Source: Lentibacillus siamensis (GTDB lineage: Bacteria; Bacillota; Bacilli; Bacillales; Amphibacillaceae). Taken from it: a DNA stretch of 64,000 bases. The translations under genes and the position numbers were made by a program. The notes under the pieces are model-generated. The model ran no database searches. It was not told the DNA's origin and saw only the letters and a list, made by a program, of their open reading frames with translations. Numbering within the stretch: the first letter of the stretch is position 1; every line of letters starts with the position of its first letter. The stretch lies in NCBI RefSeq assembly GCF_039522605.1, contig NZ_BAAADS010000012.1, positions 1-64,000 of the forward strand, given 5' to 3'. Below, in pieces: positions 26,051-35,177 of the stretch.

Positions 26051-26902
26051 ATGAATTCAATCATTCACAATACTTCTCAGAAAGAAACATGGTCAGTGCA
26101 ATTGAAAAGAGGTGTGGAACAGTTTGTTCGTTTTGGTTGGGATCAGGCATTGTCCTGTTTATTTCCTGTTGTTATCTTTGCTTCTTTAGCCATTACGCAA
26201 ATCGTTCCGCTTCCATTTTTACCGCGGTATGACTGGCTGCTCATCATCTTTCTTCTTATGCAGGTCTGGATGGTGCGCTCCGGACTTGAAACACGGGATG
26301 AGCTGAAGGTAATCACACTGTTTCATCTTATCGGACTCACACTTGAAGTCTTTAAAGTACATATGGGCTCCTGGTCGTACCCGGAAGAAGGATACTTTAA
26401 AATATTTGGCGTACCGCTGTACAGTGGATTCATGTATGCGAGTGTAGCAAGCTATCTCTGTCAGGCATGGAGGAGGTTAAAAGTGGAATTGGTGAATTGG
26501 CCTGCTTTTTTGGCAGTTGTTCCGCTTGCTGCTGCGATCTATTTAAATTTCTTCACACACCATTTTTGGGTTGATATCCGTTGGTGGCTATCCACCCTTG
26601 TTCTAATCGTATTCTGGAAATCATGGGTTACATACGAGATTGCTGGAACTCGCTACCGTATGCCACTTACACTTTCGTTTGTGCTCATCGGCTTCTTCAT
26701 TTGGGTTGCTGAAAATATCGCAACGTTCTTTGGTGCCTGGGAATATCCAAACCAAACCGATGCATGGAGTTTGGTTCACCTGGGAAAAGTGAGTTCATGG
26801 CTCTTATTGGTGATTGTCAGCTTTCTTATCGTAGCGACGTTAAAGCAGGCTAAAGGAAAAATTTCCGCCAATCGTAAATCTGTTCAAAACCTTCCATCAT
26901 AG
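26051..26902 (+). CDS. DUF817 integral membrane protein
   Basis: A 283-residue protein of about eight hydrophobic segments, with the DUF817 hallmarks: EVFKVHMGSWSYPEEGYFKIF (near residues 99-119, quoted split as EVFKVHMGSW and YPEEGYFKIF), PLYSGFMYASVASY, and the late WAENIATFFGAWEYPNQ-type block (VAENIATFFGAWEYPNQ). Function is unknown. GGGGGGAAG precedes the ATG at 26051; an earlier in-frame methionine is not needed. It has no obvious operon partner and converges on the PBP gene, a bidirectional terminator lying between. Confidence 0.86.
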   Translation: MNSIIHNTSQKETWSVQLKRGVEQFVRFGWDQALSCLFPVVIFASLAITQIVPLPFLPRYDWLLIIFLLMQVWMVRSGLETRDELKVITLFHLIGLTLEVFKVHMGSWSYPEEGYFKIFGVPLYSGFMYASVASYLCQAWRRLKVELVNWPAFLAVVPLAAAIYLNFFTHHFWVDIRWWLSTLVLIVFWKSWVTYEIAGTRYRMPLTLSFVLIGFFIWVAENIATFFGAWEYPNQTDAWSLVHLGKVSSWLLLVIVSFLIVATLKQAKGKISANRKSVQNLPS

Positions 26903-26939
26903 CGAAAGAGGAATTCACCAGCACATACGTTTTTATAAT

Positions 26940-26976
26940 AAAAATGCACCGCGTGAGGCGGTGCATTTAATGTTTT
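26940..26976. terminator. Bidirectional terminator between DUF817 and PBP genes
   Basis: Stem AAATGCACCGC / GCGGTGCATTT with loop GTGAG, flanked by A run on the left and T-containing sequence on the right. Confidence 0.88.
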
Positions 26977-27017
26977 AACAATGGAGATTTTCTTCTTTAA
27001 ACAGATGATGCCTGTAC

Positions 27018-30000
27018 TTAGTTGCTGTTATTGTCTCCATTATTAGTAGGATCTTTTTCTTTATCTGAATTATTTCCGTCATGTTCGCCTTCGCTGTTAT
27101 CACCATTGCCGTTACTGCCATTAGAGCCTTCATGATCTGTATTATCACTTCCGGTATTACCATTATTGCCGCTCCCGTTATCTTCATTACCATTGCCGTC
27201 ATTATTGACATTACCCGAATCGTCATTACCGGTATTACCCGGTTTTTTCGGTTTATCTGGTTTATTCTGTTTGTTCCGGTTATCCTTTTTTGATTTAACC
27301 TGTTTCCCGGACGTAGCCGGCTTTGATGCAGATGATTCCAATCCAAAATAATCCACCGCCCGAACAATGTAAGCACCACTTCCTGAAATGGATGTGCTTG
27401 TGTCTGTTGTACTGCCGACTTTGCTGTACGATCCATTTGGACTGGATGCTTTATAAATCCGGTAACCGACAACATCATCACTGCTTGACTTGTTCCAGGT
27501 TAAGGTTCCCCCTGATATGGAAACTGACGAAGGCGCGGACGGTGATTTACCGTCATCCTCGATTACATTTGAGCTGACATCTGATGATGGCAAGCCAATT
27601 TTTGCCCATTTATCACGGTTTGTTCTAGGAAACAATTTGGATAAATCATTAAGTCTGTCCCATCCTTTACGTTCCAGAAATTCCGGATTGAATGCCAGTC
27701 CATCACCCTTGGTAAATTCAGCTGGCGTCTTTGGCCCGGCAACCACTGCTTGACCGTTGACCATAACGTATGAGCCTTCTATCAAACTATCATCGGTTTT
27801 TGTCGGAACATATTTAGCGTTAAACAAATCGGTTTTGATCAAGCCGGCTTGTTTACACAAGTCAGAAGGCAGCATTCCCGAAATGGCACAATAGCTGCGG
27901 GAAACAATGCCGTCAGGACGTTCAAAGTTTTTATCCGGTGCAACCAAATCAGGCCTTATGTCGGACGCTGCGTTAATTAGTTCCGCCCAAAGGTTTATAT
28001 TCCTGTTACTATAGCTTAATGAACAGCTTGCACATTTTATGGATTGTGGTATTTTGTAGCCCATCCATGTTCCAAATGTGACATTTGGATTGACACCTAC
28101 AAACCATGTATCCTCCCAGAAGTTCGAAGTTCCGGTTTTACCTGCCCAGTCCACTCCACTGTATTTAAGCTGTGAGTTCAAAAATGTCCCTGTACCACTG
28201 TCGATAACGTCACGCATCATGTCAACCGTCAAAAAGTTGGTTTGTGGTGAAAATACTTCGACAGGGTCCTTCTTATGCTTATATATAACTTCTCCATCAG
28301 CGGTTGTGATTTTTTGAATCAGAAATGCATCATTAAACTTGCCATTATTGCCGAATGTGCTGAATGCATTCGTATTTTCTTCAACCGTTATTCCATATGT
28401 GGGCTGGCCAAGGGAAAGTGACATATGGTGCTGATCACCTTTTGTCAAGGTGGTAATACCCATTTTATCAATTAAAAAGTTCTTTGCTGGATTCTGATTA
28501 ATGATTCTACTGTATACTTTGGCCGCCGGGATATTATAGGATTGCGCCAATGCTTTACGCGCAGAAACAATTCCATGGTATGAGCCCTGGATATAGTTAC
28601 TTGGACTCCAGGCGTCACTTCCCGGTATTGGAAATACTGTTTTGACGTCAGCAATCGGTGTACCAGGTTGTACCTTTCCCAGTTCCAATGCAGGTGCGTA
28701 GTCAAGGATCGGCTTCATGGTACTGCCATTTGGGCGTGGCGACGTTACATAGTTGACCTGGTTATTCTGATTGAAATCCCTGCCGCCAATGAAACTGATA
28801 ATTCTTCCGGTGCTATTCTCAATCAGGATTCCGCCTGTCTGGATTTTTTGGGTAATTGTTTTCGTTTTACCGGTTTCCTTATTGACAACAACCTCTCCAG
28901 TCCAAGTAGGACCGTATTGTTCATAGTTTTTAACAATCTGTTTGAATTTGTCATGAATCTTTTTATCTATTGTTGTGTGAATCTTGTATCCGTTATGGCG
29001 CAATGCCCGGTCAGCAAGAACCCGATATTCCTTCATCAGTTTTTCATCGTCTTTCAGTTCTTTCATGGAGTACCCATCCTGTTTGGCCAGATGTTCCAGG
29101 ATAATATCTTCAGCACGTTCCTGGGCTTCATAGGTTAAGTATGGATATTTTTCCACCGGTGATTTCGTTCCTTTAATGAAATCATCCACAATATGATACG
29201 TTGATGCTTTTTTATATTGTTTTTTCGTAATGTAGCCTGCATCGTACATTCGTTCCAGAACCGTTTTCATACGGTTTATGCCAGGCTGGAGGCCTTTCTT
29301 GCCCTTAAGTCCTCCGCTGTTTTTAAATGGTGTATAGTAGGATGGGCTTTGTGGAAGCCCGGCCAAAAAAGCAGCCTGTGGCAAGTTAAGTTTCGATGCA
29401 TCGATCCCGAAAATCCCCTGTGCTGCAGTTTGAATTCCTGCAATATTTTGTCCGGATGCATCACGACCGTATGGAATAATGTTTAAATAGGCTTCAAGAA
29501 TTTCATCTTTACCAAAAAAACGTTCAACCCGCATGGCGATTAATATTTCTTTTGCCTTTCGTTCAAATGAAACTTCATTCGTAAGTATCTGATTTTTTAC
29601 CAATTGTTGTGTGAGCGTACTGCCACCCGACTGTAATGGTGCATTTGTTACCTGCTGGACCATTGCCCGTACAATTGCTTTAGGTACAACACCTTCATGC
29701 ATTCTGTAGTTATTATCCTCTGTTGCAATTACCGCATGGATTAATTTATCAGAAACCTCATCAAGTGAAACTTCTTCCCGATAAATATCCGAACGTACAT
29801 CACCAAAATAGTTACCGCCGGCAAAATATAATTTGGACGTTTGCTCATAGTTATAAATGTCCTGCTTCATACTGGCATAACTTCTGATTGGCTCGTCTTT
29901 TACCAGAGAAGCAAAATAACCAGCACCCAGCCCGCCGACGAAAAAAGCGCCGATAACACCGACGACAAGGAAAAATAGAATAACATTCCAGAATACATCG

Positions 30001-30092
30001 TACGTGATTCTGGACGTGCGCTGAATTTTCCCTTCATTCCAGGCGTCCTTCATCTTTTCCATATATTTGTGAAGCATTTGTTTAAAATCCAC
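27018..30092 (-). CDS. Class A (1A family) penicillin-binding protein with FN3 domain and acidic tail
   Basis: A 1024-residue bifunctional peptidoglycan synthase. A short cytoplasmic N-terminus leads to one membrane helix (~34-58). The glycosyltransferase domain (GT51) has catalytic Glu125 in IATEDNNY and the GGSTLTQQLVKN motif (~156). The transpeptidase domain has the nucleophile Ser457 (STMK), Ser518 in SYN and Lys652 in KTG. A fibronectin type III domain spans about 845-925, and the last ~100 residues are a Lys/Pro then Asn/Gly/Asp/Ser-rich disordered tail. It polymerises and crosslinks the wall outside the membrane. It lies next to tyrS, not next to recU as ponA does, so it may be a second class A PBP. 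Convergent with the DUF817 gene. Confidence 0.92.
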   Translation of the reverse strand: MDFKQMLHKYMEKMKDAWNEGKIQRTSRITYDVFWNVILFFLVVGVIGAFFVGGLGAGYFASLVKDEPIRSYASMKQDIYNYEQTSKLYFAGGNYFGDVRSDIYREEVSLDEVSDKLIHAVIATEDNNYRMHEGVVPKAIVRAMVQQVTNAPLQSGGSTLTQQLVKNQILTNEVSFERKAKEILIAMRVERFFGKDEILEAYLNIIPYGRDASGQNIAGIQTAAQGIFGIDASKLNLPQAAFLAGLPQSPSYYTPFKNSGGLKGKKGLQPGINRMKTVLERMYDAGYITKKQYKKASTYHIVDDFIKGTKSPVEKYPYLTYEAQERAEDIILEHLAKQDGYSMKELKDDEKLMKEYRVLADRALRHNGYKIHTTIDKKIHDKFKQIVKNYEQYGPTWTGEVVVNKETGKTKTITQKIQTGGILIENSTGRIISFIGGRDFNQNNQVNYVTSPRPNGSTMKPILDYAPALELGKVQPGTPIADVKTVFPIPGSDAWSPSNYIQGSYHGIVSARKALAQSYNIPAAKVYSRIINQNPAKNFLIDKMGITTLTKGDQHHMSLSLGQPTYGITVEENTNAFSTFGNNGKFNDAFLIQKITTADGEVIYKHKKDPVEVFSPQTNFLTVDMMRDVIDSGTGTFLNSQLKYSGVDWAGKTGTSNFWEDTWFVGVNPNVTFGTWMGYKIPQSIKCASCSLSYSNRNINLWAELINAASDIRPDLVAPDKNFERPDGIVSRSYCAISGMLPSDLCKQAGLIKTDLFNAKYVPTKTDDSLIEGSYVMVNGQAVVAGPKTPAEFTKGDGLAFNPEFLERKGWDRLNDLSKLFPRTNRDKWAKIGLPSSDVSSNVIEDDGKSPSAPSSVSISGGTLTWNKSSSDDVVGYRIYKASSPNGSYSKVGSTTDTSTSISGSGAYIVRAVDYFGLESSASKPATSGKQVKSKKDNRNKQNKPDKPKKPGNTGNDDSGNVNNDGNGNEDNGSGNNGNTGSDNTDHEGSNGSNGNGDNSEGEHDGNNSDKEKDPTNNGDNNSN

Positions 30093-30239
30093 TTATAATA
30101 CCCCCTAAAATTCCACAATCTATTATAGCATAGCGCGAGGCATTCATGTATAATAATTTATGCCTGCATATTGCTTTTGTGGGAAGAGTATGGTATGAAT
30201 GTATAATAATAAATTTTTAAATGTGCAATGATGGATTAC

Positions 30240-30441
30240 AGTAGTGTTGCATTTCAGTTTTTTAGAGAGCTGACGGTGGGTGGAAGTCAGTAAACAGATG
30301 CAGGCGAATTACAATTCCGGAGCTTCTTCTAAGAAAGACGGTGCGAATCATCGTTAACAATCCCAAGGTGACACGTATGGTGTAACAAGGGTGGTACCGC
30401 GAGCGAAACTCGTCCCTTTTTTGGAGGGATGGGTTTTTTTA
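30240..30441 (+). promoter_or_regulatory. T-box leader controlling tyrS
   Basis: The T-box signature AACAAGGGTGGTACCGCG is at 30384-30401. The specifier region reads GAATTACAATTCC with a TAC (tyrosine) codon at 30310-30312, preceded by AGAGAGCTGACGGTGGGTGG, the usual stem I. Terminator arms (ACTCGTCCCT / AGGGATGGGTT) with a T run are at ~30408-30440. Uncharged tRNA-Tyr is expected to stabilise the antiterminator and allow tyrS expression. Confidence 0.93.
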
Positions 30442-30446
30442 ACGTC

Positions 30447-30526
30447 AGAAAATATAAGGTATGGTTGACCTTATAAGAAAAACTTCGGTACTCGCTATTA
30501 ACAAGGCTAGACCTGAGTTTTTCTAA
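30447..30526 (+). other. Two further hairpins between T-box terminator and tyrS
   Basis: A stem ATAAGGT / ACCTTAT at about 30456-30476, then AGAAAAACT / AGTTTTTCT at about 30476-30524. They lie between the T-box terminator and the tyrS start, so they are in the readthrough mRNA. No T run makes them terminators; the role is unknown. Confidence 0.5.
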
Positions 30527-30555
30527 AATTTCATAGAAAAGTGGGAGTGGTGGAT

Positions 30556-31827
30556 ATGGATATTTTAAAAGACTTGGAAAAACGCAATCTCATTCATCAG
30601 ACAACAGATGATGATGGATTAAAAAAACATCTCAGTGAAAATCAGGTAACCGTTTATTGCGGATTTGATCCCACTGCTGATAGCCTGCACATTGGGCATT
30701 TGGTTCCGATTACGATGCTTAAAAGATTTCAGCGTGCCGGTCATAAGCCAATTGCGCTAATTGGCGGAGGAACAGGTATGATCGGTGATCCGAGCGGGCG
30801 ATCAAGTGAACGTTCGCTAAACGATGAATCGGTTGTAAAAGGATACAGTGAAAAAATTAAAGAACAACTGGCTCATCAGCTTGATTTTGATCATGGTTCA
30901 AATGCGGCTGTAGCCAGAAACAATCATGACTGGCTTGCAAGTATGACAGTAATTGATTTTCTGCGTGATGCGGGAAAACATTTTGGTATTAATTACATGC
31001 TTGGGAAAGAATCGGTTTCAGCCAGAATTGAACAGGGGATATCCTATACTGAATTCAGTTATATGATTTTGCAGTCCCTTGATTTTATGAAATTGTATGA
31101 ACAGGAAAACTGTACGCTGCAAATCGGCGGAAGTGATCAGTGGGGAAACATTACTTCCGGGATGGAGTTGATTCGCCGGTCAAGAGAGAAGGAAGACGAG
31201 GAGATTAATGTATTCGGGCTGACCGTTCCTTTGATTACGAAAGCTGATGGTACCAAGTTCGGGAAGACTTCCGGTGGTGCAATTTGGCTTGATCCGGAAA
31301 AAACGTCGCCATATGAATTTTACCAGTTCTGGGTGAATACGGATGATAGAGATGTTATGAAGTTTCTAAACTACTTTACATTTCTGGAAGATGGCGAGAT
31401 GGATGCACTGCAGCATGAATTGGAAAACCATCCGGAAAAAAGGCTGGCACAGAAGCGGCTTGCAGAGGAAATGACCCGTGAAGTTCACAGTCAGGAGGCA
31501 TTGGAGCAGGCACAGCGAATCACTTCATCATTATTTAGCGGCGATTTACAAGACCTGACAGCTGAAGAGATTGAACAGGGATTTAAAGACGTCCCTGCAT
31601 ATGTAACAGAAAAGGAAGAGATCGGATTGGTTGATTTACTCGTGAACAGTTCGATATCTTCATCTAAAAGACAGGCGCGTGAAGATGTTAACAATGGTGC
31701 TATTTATATAAATGGAACGCGGGAACAGGATACGAAATATGTTGTCAGTGCAAATGACCGGATTGACGACAGATTTACGATTATACGACGGGGTAAGAAA
31801 AAGTACTTTCTGATTCGTTACCAATAA
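30556..31827 (+). CDS. tyrS: Tyrosyl-tRNA synthetase
   Basis: A 423-residue class I aminoacyl-tRNA synthetase, matching the usual length when ATG 30556 is used (earlier GTG codons would extend it). The HIGH motif is in DPTADSLHIGHLVP (~39-45), the second signature is KFGKTSGGAIW (~233-239), and a C-terminal S4 RNA-binding domain spans roughly 350-423. It charges tRNA-Tyr. The T-box leader upstream gives tRNA-dependent regulation. In B. subtilis tyrS lies close to rpsD; here a Bax-inhibitor-like gene, a YkvI-like gene and a gap separate them. Confidence 0.95.
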   Translation: MDILKDLEKRNLIHQTTDDDGLKKHLSENQVTVYCGFDPTADSLHIGHLVPITMLKRFQRAGHKPIALIGGGTGMIGDPSGRSSERSLNDESVVKGYSEKIKEQLAHQLDFDHGSNAAVARNNHDWLASMTVIDFLRDAGKHFGINYMLGKESVSARIEQGISYTEFSYMILQSLDFMKLYEQENCTLQIGGSDQWGNITSGMELIRRSREKEDEEINVFGLTVPLITKADGTKFGKTSGGAIWLDPEKTSPYEFYQFWVNTDDRDVMKFLNYFTFLEDGEMDALQHELENHPEKRLAQKRLAEEMTREVHSQEALEQAQRITSSLFSGDLQDLTAEEIEQGFKDVPAYVTEKEEIGLVDLLVNSSISSSKRQAREDVNNGAIYINGTREQDTKYVVSANDRIDDRFTIIRRGKKKYFLIRYQ

Positions 31828-31857
31828 TCAGCACGTTATCTGAAAGGGGAGATAGAT

Positions 31858-32604
31858 TTGGCAGGTATAGGCTCATATTCACAGACTGCAAATCCGGCAT
31901 GGAGTGATAAAGCGTTTCGTCCTGGCAATAATATTGCAAAACGGATGACATTGCAGGGGAGCATAAATCGGACGTTTATTCTGACAATAGCTCTGTTCCT
32001 TTCGGCTGCGTTTGCATGGAGTCAGTATTTCAACGATACGAATATCAACGGACTGCTGGTGCTTGGACTTATTGCCGGACTGGTTTTGGCAGTTGTAACA
32101 ATCTTCATTCCGAAAGTTGCACCATTTACATCCATTCCATATGCTCTCGCGGAAGGTTTGGTGGTTGGCAGCGTTTCGGCAATGTACGAAGATTTATACA
32201 GTGGCATAACCATGCAGGCTGTGTTGCTGACATTTGGTGTGCTGCTCATGATGCTGTTATTGTATAAAACCGGCATAATTAAAGTAACCAAAAAGTTCAG
32301 GATTGGCGTCATTTGTGCAACCGGAGCTATCCTGCTCGCCTACTTAGCAACGCTTGTAATGCGGCTGTTTGGGATGCACGATGTTCTGTACATGCATAAC
32401 AGCGGACCGATTGGAATTGTAATCAGTGTCGGGATTGTCATTGTTGCGGCATTGAATCTTGCACTTGATTTTGATTTGATTGAACGTGGGGTTAAGCGCA
32501 ATGCACCAAAATACATGGAATGGTATGGCGCATTCGGGCTCATGGTGACATTGGTCTGGCTTTATCTTGAGATTCTTCGGCTGATTGCCAAATTAAGAAG
32601 ATAA
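31858..32604 (+). CDS. Bax inhibitor-1/YccA family membrane protein
   Basis: A 248-residue protein with seven predicted membrane helices, opening with a polar SYSQTANPAWSDKAF stretch typical of bacterial YccA/YetJ-type Bax-inhibitor proteins in Firmicutes. The family acts as pH-sensitive calcium leak channels or membrane quality-control partners elsewhere; its role here is unproven. Conserved acidic residues occur in the late helices (ALDFDLIERGVKR). The start is TTG at 31858 behind AAAGGGGAG. It follows tyrS by 30 bases and a terminator follows. Confidence 0.85.
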   Translation: MAGIGSYSQTANPAWSDKAFRPGNNIAKRMTLQGSINRTFILTIALFLSAAFAWSQYFNDTNINGLLVLGLIAGLVLAVVTIFIPKVAPFTSIPYALAEGLVVGSVSAMYEDLYSGITMQAVLLTFGVLLMMLLLYKTGIIKVTKKFRIGVICATGAILLAYLATLVMRLFGMHDVLYMHNSGPIGIVISVGIVIVAALNLALDFDLIERGVKRNAPKYMEWYGAFGLMVTLVWLYLEILRLIAKLRR

Positions 32605-32616
32605 TGTTCTGCAGGA

Positions 32617-32650
32617 ATCCCGGAATGTAGTTAACATATCCGGGTTCTTT
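32617..32650 (+). terminator. Terminator after the Bax-inhibitor-like gene
   Basis: Stem AACCCGGA-type (ATCCCGGA / TCCGGGTT) with a 15-base loop and TTCTTTATT tail. Confidence 0.75.
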
Positions 32651-32678
32651 ATTAGCATTTATAATTGTCTAAATTTTC

Positions 32679-32707
32679 TTGACTCATTATAGCTTGTGTG
32701 CTAAATT
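32679..32707 (+). promoter_or_regulatory. Probable sigma-A promoter of the YkvI-like gene
   Basis: TTGACT (32679-32684), 17-base spacer, TAAATT (32702-32707). Good -35, moderate -10; ~78 bases before the TTG start. Confidence 0.5.
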
Positions 32708-32784
32708 AAAGTGGAAGACGCAGATTATTTTTTAGTAGAGGAGGGAAAGGGGAAGCGTTTATTTTCAATCAAGGGGGGAGCAAA

Positions 32785-33954
32785 TTGAGTGAACAAACTC
32801 AAGGTAAAAAAAGTTTTTTCGATGGAAATTTCGGAAGATTCATTCTTCCGGCGATCATTCTTCAATCAACGTTAATTGGCGGAGGATATGCAACCGGGAG
32901 AGAAATTGTCGCGTATGGGGCAAAGTTTGGTTCCCTTGGCTGGATAGCAGGTTTAGCCATTTTCCTTGGATTTGGTCTGATGGCATTTCTGATGTTTGAG
33001 GTGGCCAGAATCTTCAGAGCCTATGATTATAAGTCAATGGTGAAAAATTTAATCGGTCCATTCTGGTTTTTATTTGATATTATCTATCTTTTACTGGCAG
33101 TGTTAATCATTTCGATTATGGCCGCCGCAACGGGATCGATTGTGGAAAGTACCCTTGGAATCAACTACTGGATAGGGGTGGTTGGAATTGCCGTTATCGT
33201 TGGAATCCTGAACCTGTATGGTGAACGGTTGATTGAGCGGTTTGAAACGTACGGTACGATTGCATTAATGATTGGTTATATTATTTTTGGAATTATGGTT
33301 ATCAGTACAACTTGGGATGATGCGATGCAGGTTTTTGCCAGTGGTAACACAAGTTATGTCAGCGATTTTAGTATCTGGGCGATTATTTGGAGCGGAATCA
33401 TTTATGTAGGTTATAATCTTGCTGTGTATCCCGCTGCATTATTTACTGTGAAGCGGCAAAAATCGATTAAAGATACAGTTGTGTCAGGACTTGTTGCCGG
33501 GGTTTTGATGACGTTGCCTTGGTTCCTGACTTACTTTGCTCTGATGGGATTTTATCCGTCAGAGGATGTGTTTGGTGCAGAAATACCATGGCTGCAGATG
33601 CTTGATGGTTATGGAACCTGGGTCGTCGTATTGTTTGGTATTGTTGTTGGCTGGACATTGGTAGAGACAGCAACAGGCATGATTCATGCTTTCCTGGAAC
33701 GATTGGATAACAATCTCGAAGAACTTGGAAAAAAGAAACTGACGAAAAAACAAAGTGGTCTGGTTGCTTTTATAACACTTGCCGCTTCTGTTTTGCTCGC
33801 CGAGGTCGGAATTATGGATCTGGTGTCAAAAGGTTATACAGCATTGGGATATGGAATGCTGATAGTTTTCGGTCTTCCGTTGATTACGGTAGGGCCATAT
33901 AAAATTTATAAGCATTTTAAGGAAAAGAAACAAAAAGCCGATACCGTTGCATGA
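32785..33954 (+). CDS. YkvI-like polytopic membrane transporter
   Basis: A 389-residue protein with ten or more membrane helices of the YkvI family (an APC-superfamily-like group). Opening LPAIILQSTLIGGGYATGREIV is characteristic; the GGGYATGRE motif sits near residues 32-40. Helix breaks with Gly and Thr suggest ion-coupled transport, but the substrate is unknown. The start is TTG at 32785 behind AAGGGGGGAG. Only three bases of sequence follow the stop codon before the assembly gap, so the downstream context is uncertain. Confidence 0.82.
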   Translation: MSEQTQGKKSFFDGNFGRFILPAIILQSTLIGGGYATGREIVAYGAKFGSLGWIAGLAIFLGFGLMAFLMFEVARIFRAYDYKSMVKNLIGPFWFLFDIIYLLLAVLIISIMAAATGSIVESTLGINYWIGVVGIAVIVGILNLYGERLIERFETYGTIALMIGYIIFGIMVISTTWDDAMQVFASGNTSYVSDFSIWAIIWSGIIYVGYNLAVYPAALFTVKRQKSIKDTVVSGLVAGVLMTLPWFLTYFALMGFYPSEDVFGAEIPWLQMLDGYGTWVVVLFGIVVGWTLVETATGMIHAFLERLDNNLEELGKKKLTKKQSGLVAFITLAASVLLAEVGIMDLVSKGYTALGYGMLIVFGLPLITVGPYKIYKHFKEKKQKADTVA

Positions 33955-33957
33955 TAG

Positions 33958-34015
33958 NNNNNNNNNNNNNNNNNNNNNNNNNNNNNNNNNNNNNNNNNNN
34001 NNNNNNNNNNNNNNN
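33958..34015. other. Assembly gap (58 N)
   Basis: A run of N marks missing sequence of unknown true length. It falls within the 3' part of the Gln-rich gene at 34016-34266, where low-complexity CAG/CAA repeats would be hard to assemble. Confidence 0.98.
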
Positions 34016-34266
34016 TTGTTTTGCTGTTGCTGCTGGGAGGCTTGAGCCTGTTGTCCCTGTTGCTGTTGAGCTTGTTGGAGCTGTTGTTTAGCCTGCTGCA
34101 GCTGCTGTTGCTGTTGGGCATCAGCCTGAGCTGATTGCTGTGCTTGCTGTTCAAGTTGTTGCAATTGCTGCTGCGCCTGCTGAATTTGCTGTTGATCACC
34201 TGATTGGGCAGCCTGCTGTGCCTGTTGAACTGCTTGCTGTAATTGTTGCTGATTTTGTTGTGCCAT
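34016..34266 (-). CDS. Gln/Ala-rich low-complexity protein, 3' end lost in the gap
   Basis: At least 83 residues, more than half Gln, with the rest mainly Ala, Ser, Leu and Asp; it starts MAQQNQQQLQQAVQQAQQ. Leu recurs about every 7 or 10 residues, so an amphipathic coiled coil is possible. The gene has a good start: AGGAGGTATTTTTTATG. It is cut by the N run, so length and C-terminus are unknown. Gln-rich proteins of this kind in spore formers include gamma-type SASPs, but the typical TEFASET cleavage motif is absent in the visible part, so I do not assign that name. Confidence 0.7.
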
Positions 34267-34454
34267 AAAAAATACCTCCTGTTAATAATTGTTTTCGCTG
34301 GTAGTTTGTACAGCAATTGGTTAATTTATGTATATTGAAATAAAAGATTTGGAAAAGGTGGTCAGCATTATATCTTTAAGAACGAATATGCTGCAGTTGT
34401 CGCGGAGGGATTGGTACCAAAAGTAAAAATTGTGTTGGGGAATTTTACATAATA

Positions 34455-34482
34455 AAAAGCCCCCAAAAATTTGGGAGCTTTT
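34455..34482 (-). terminator. Terminator of rpsD
   Basis: Stem AAAAGCCCCCAAA / TTTGGGAGCTTTT (one mismatch) with a tiny loop, ~30 bases downstream of the rpsD stop on the minus strand. Confidence 0.88.
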
Positions 34483-34510
34483 GCGTGAATTAAATGCTGA
34501 AACACTAGTT

Positions 34511-35113
34511 TTAACGTGAGTAGTACTCAACGATAAGTGCTTCGTTGATTTCAGCTGGAAGCTCGGACCGTTCTGGAAAACGTGTGTAGCTTCCTTCTAG
34601 TTTATTTTCATCGAATGAAAGATATTCCGGTACGAAGTTATTTACTTCAATTGCTTCTTTAACGATGTCCATGTTCTGTGACTTTTCACGAAGGCTGATA
34701 ACCTGCCCCGGCTTGACTGCGTATGATGGAATGTCAACGCGTCCGCCGTCTACAGTTACATGACCATGATTTACAAGCTGACGTGACTGTCTGCGTGTAC
34801 GAGCAAGTCCAAGACGGTAAACAAGGTTATCCAATCTTGATTCAAGCAGGATCATGAAGTTCTCACCATGAACACCTTTCATTTTACCTGCTTTGTCAAA
34901 CAGGTTACGGAATTGACGCTCGTTCAATCCGTACATAAAACGCAATTTTTGTTTTTCTTGTTGTTGCAGGCCGAATTCTGAGATCTTTTTGCGCTGATTT
35001 GGTCCATGCTGACCTGGTGCATATGGACGTTTATCAAGTTCTTTACCGGTTCCGGTTAAAGAAATGCCTAGACGACGTGATTTTTTCCAAATGGAATCTG
35101 TAAAACGTGACAT
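34511..35113 (-). CDS. rpsD: 30S ribosomal protein S4
   Basis: A 200-residue S4 protein. Residues 1-90 include the basic N-terminus (RLGISLTGTGKELDKRPYAPGQHG) in fragments such as RPYAPGQHGPNQRKK. The S4 domain (about residues 90-160) reads ESRLDNLVYRLGLARTRRQS and VNHGHVTVDGGRVDIPSY. It binds 16S rRNA early in 30S assembly and in Bacillus represses its own synthesis by binding its mRNA leader. A leader of that kind lies upstream at 35178-35250, and a promoter at 35300-35328. Monocistronic, as in B. subtilis. Confidence 0.97.
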   Translation of the reverse strand: MSRFTDSIWKKSRRLGISLTGTGKELDKRPYAPGQHGPNQRKKISEFGLQQQEKQKLRFMYGLNERQFRNLFDKAGKMKGVHGENFMILLESRLDNLVYRLGLARTRRQSRQLVNHGHVTVDGGRVDIPSYAVKPGQVISLREKSQNMDIVKEAIEVNNFVPEYLSFDENKLEGSYTRFPERSELPAEINEALIVEYYSR

Positions 35114-35177
35114 GGGACATTTCCTCCTTTATTGTTTTATTCGCATAAAATAAAACCGTGTGTTCCAGTTCGCCATA

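Noticed and set aside
25927..26232. 101-codon frame preceding DUF817
   Set aside because: It overlaps the start of the DUF817 gene in another frame and lacks a ribosome binding site; the peptide has no homology I recognise.
27081..27577. Plus-strand frames over the PBP tail
   Set aside because: They are the complement of the low-complexity Asn/Gly/Asp tail; their hydrophobic look (runs of Ile, Val) follows from the repeat codons.
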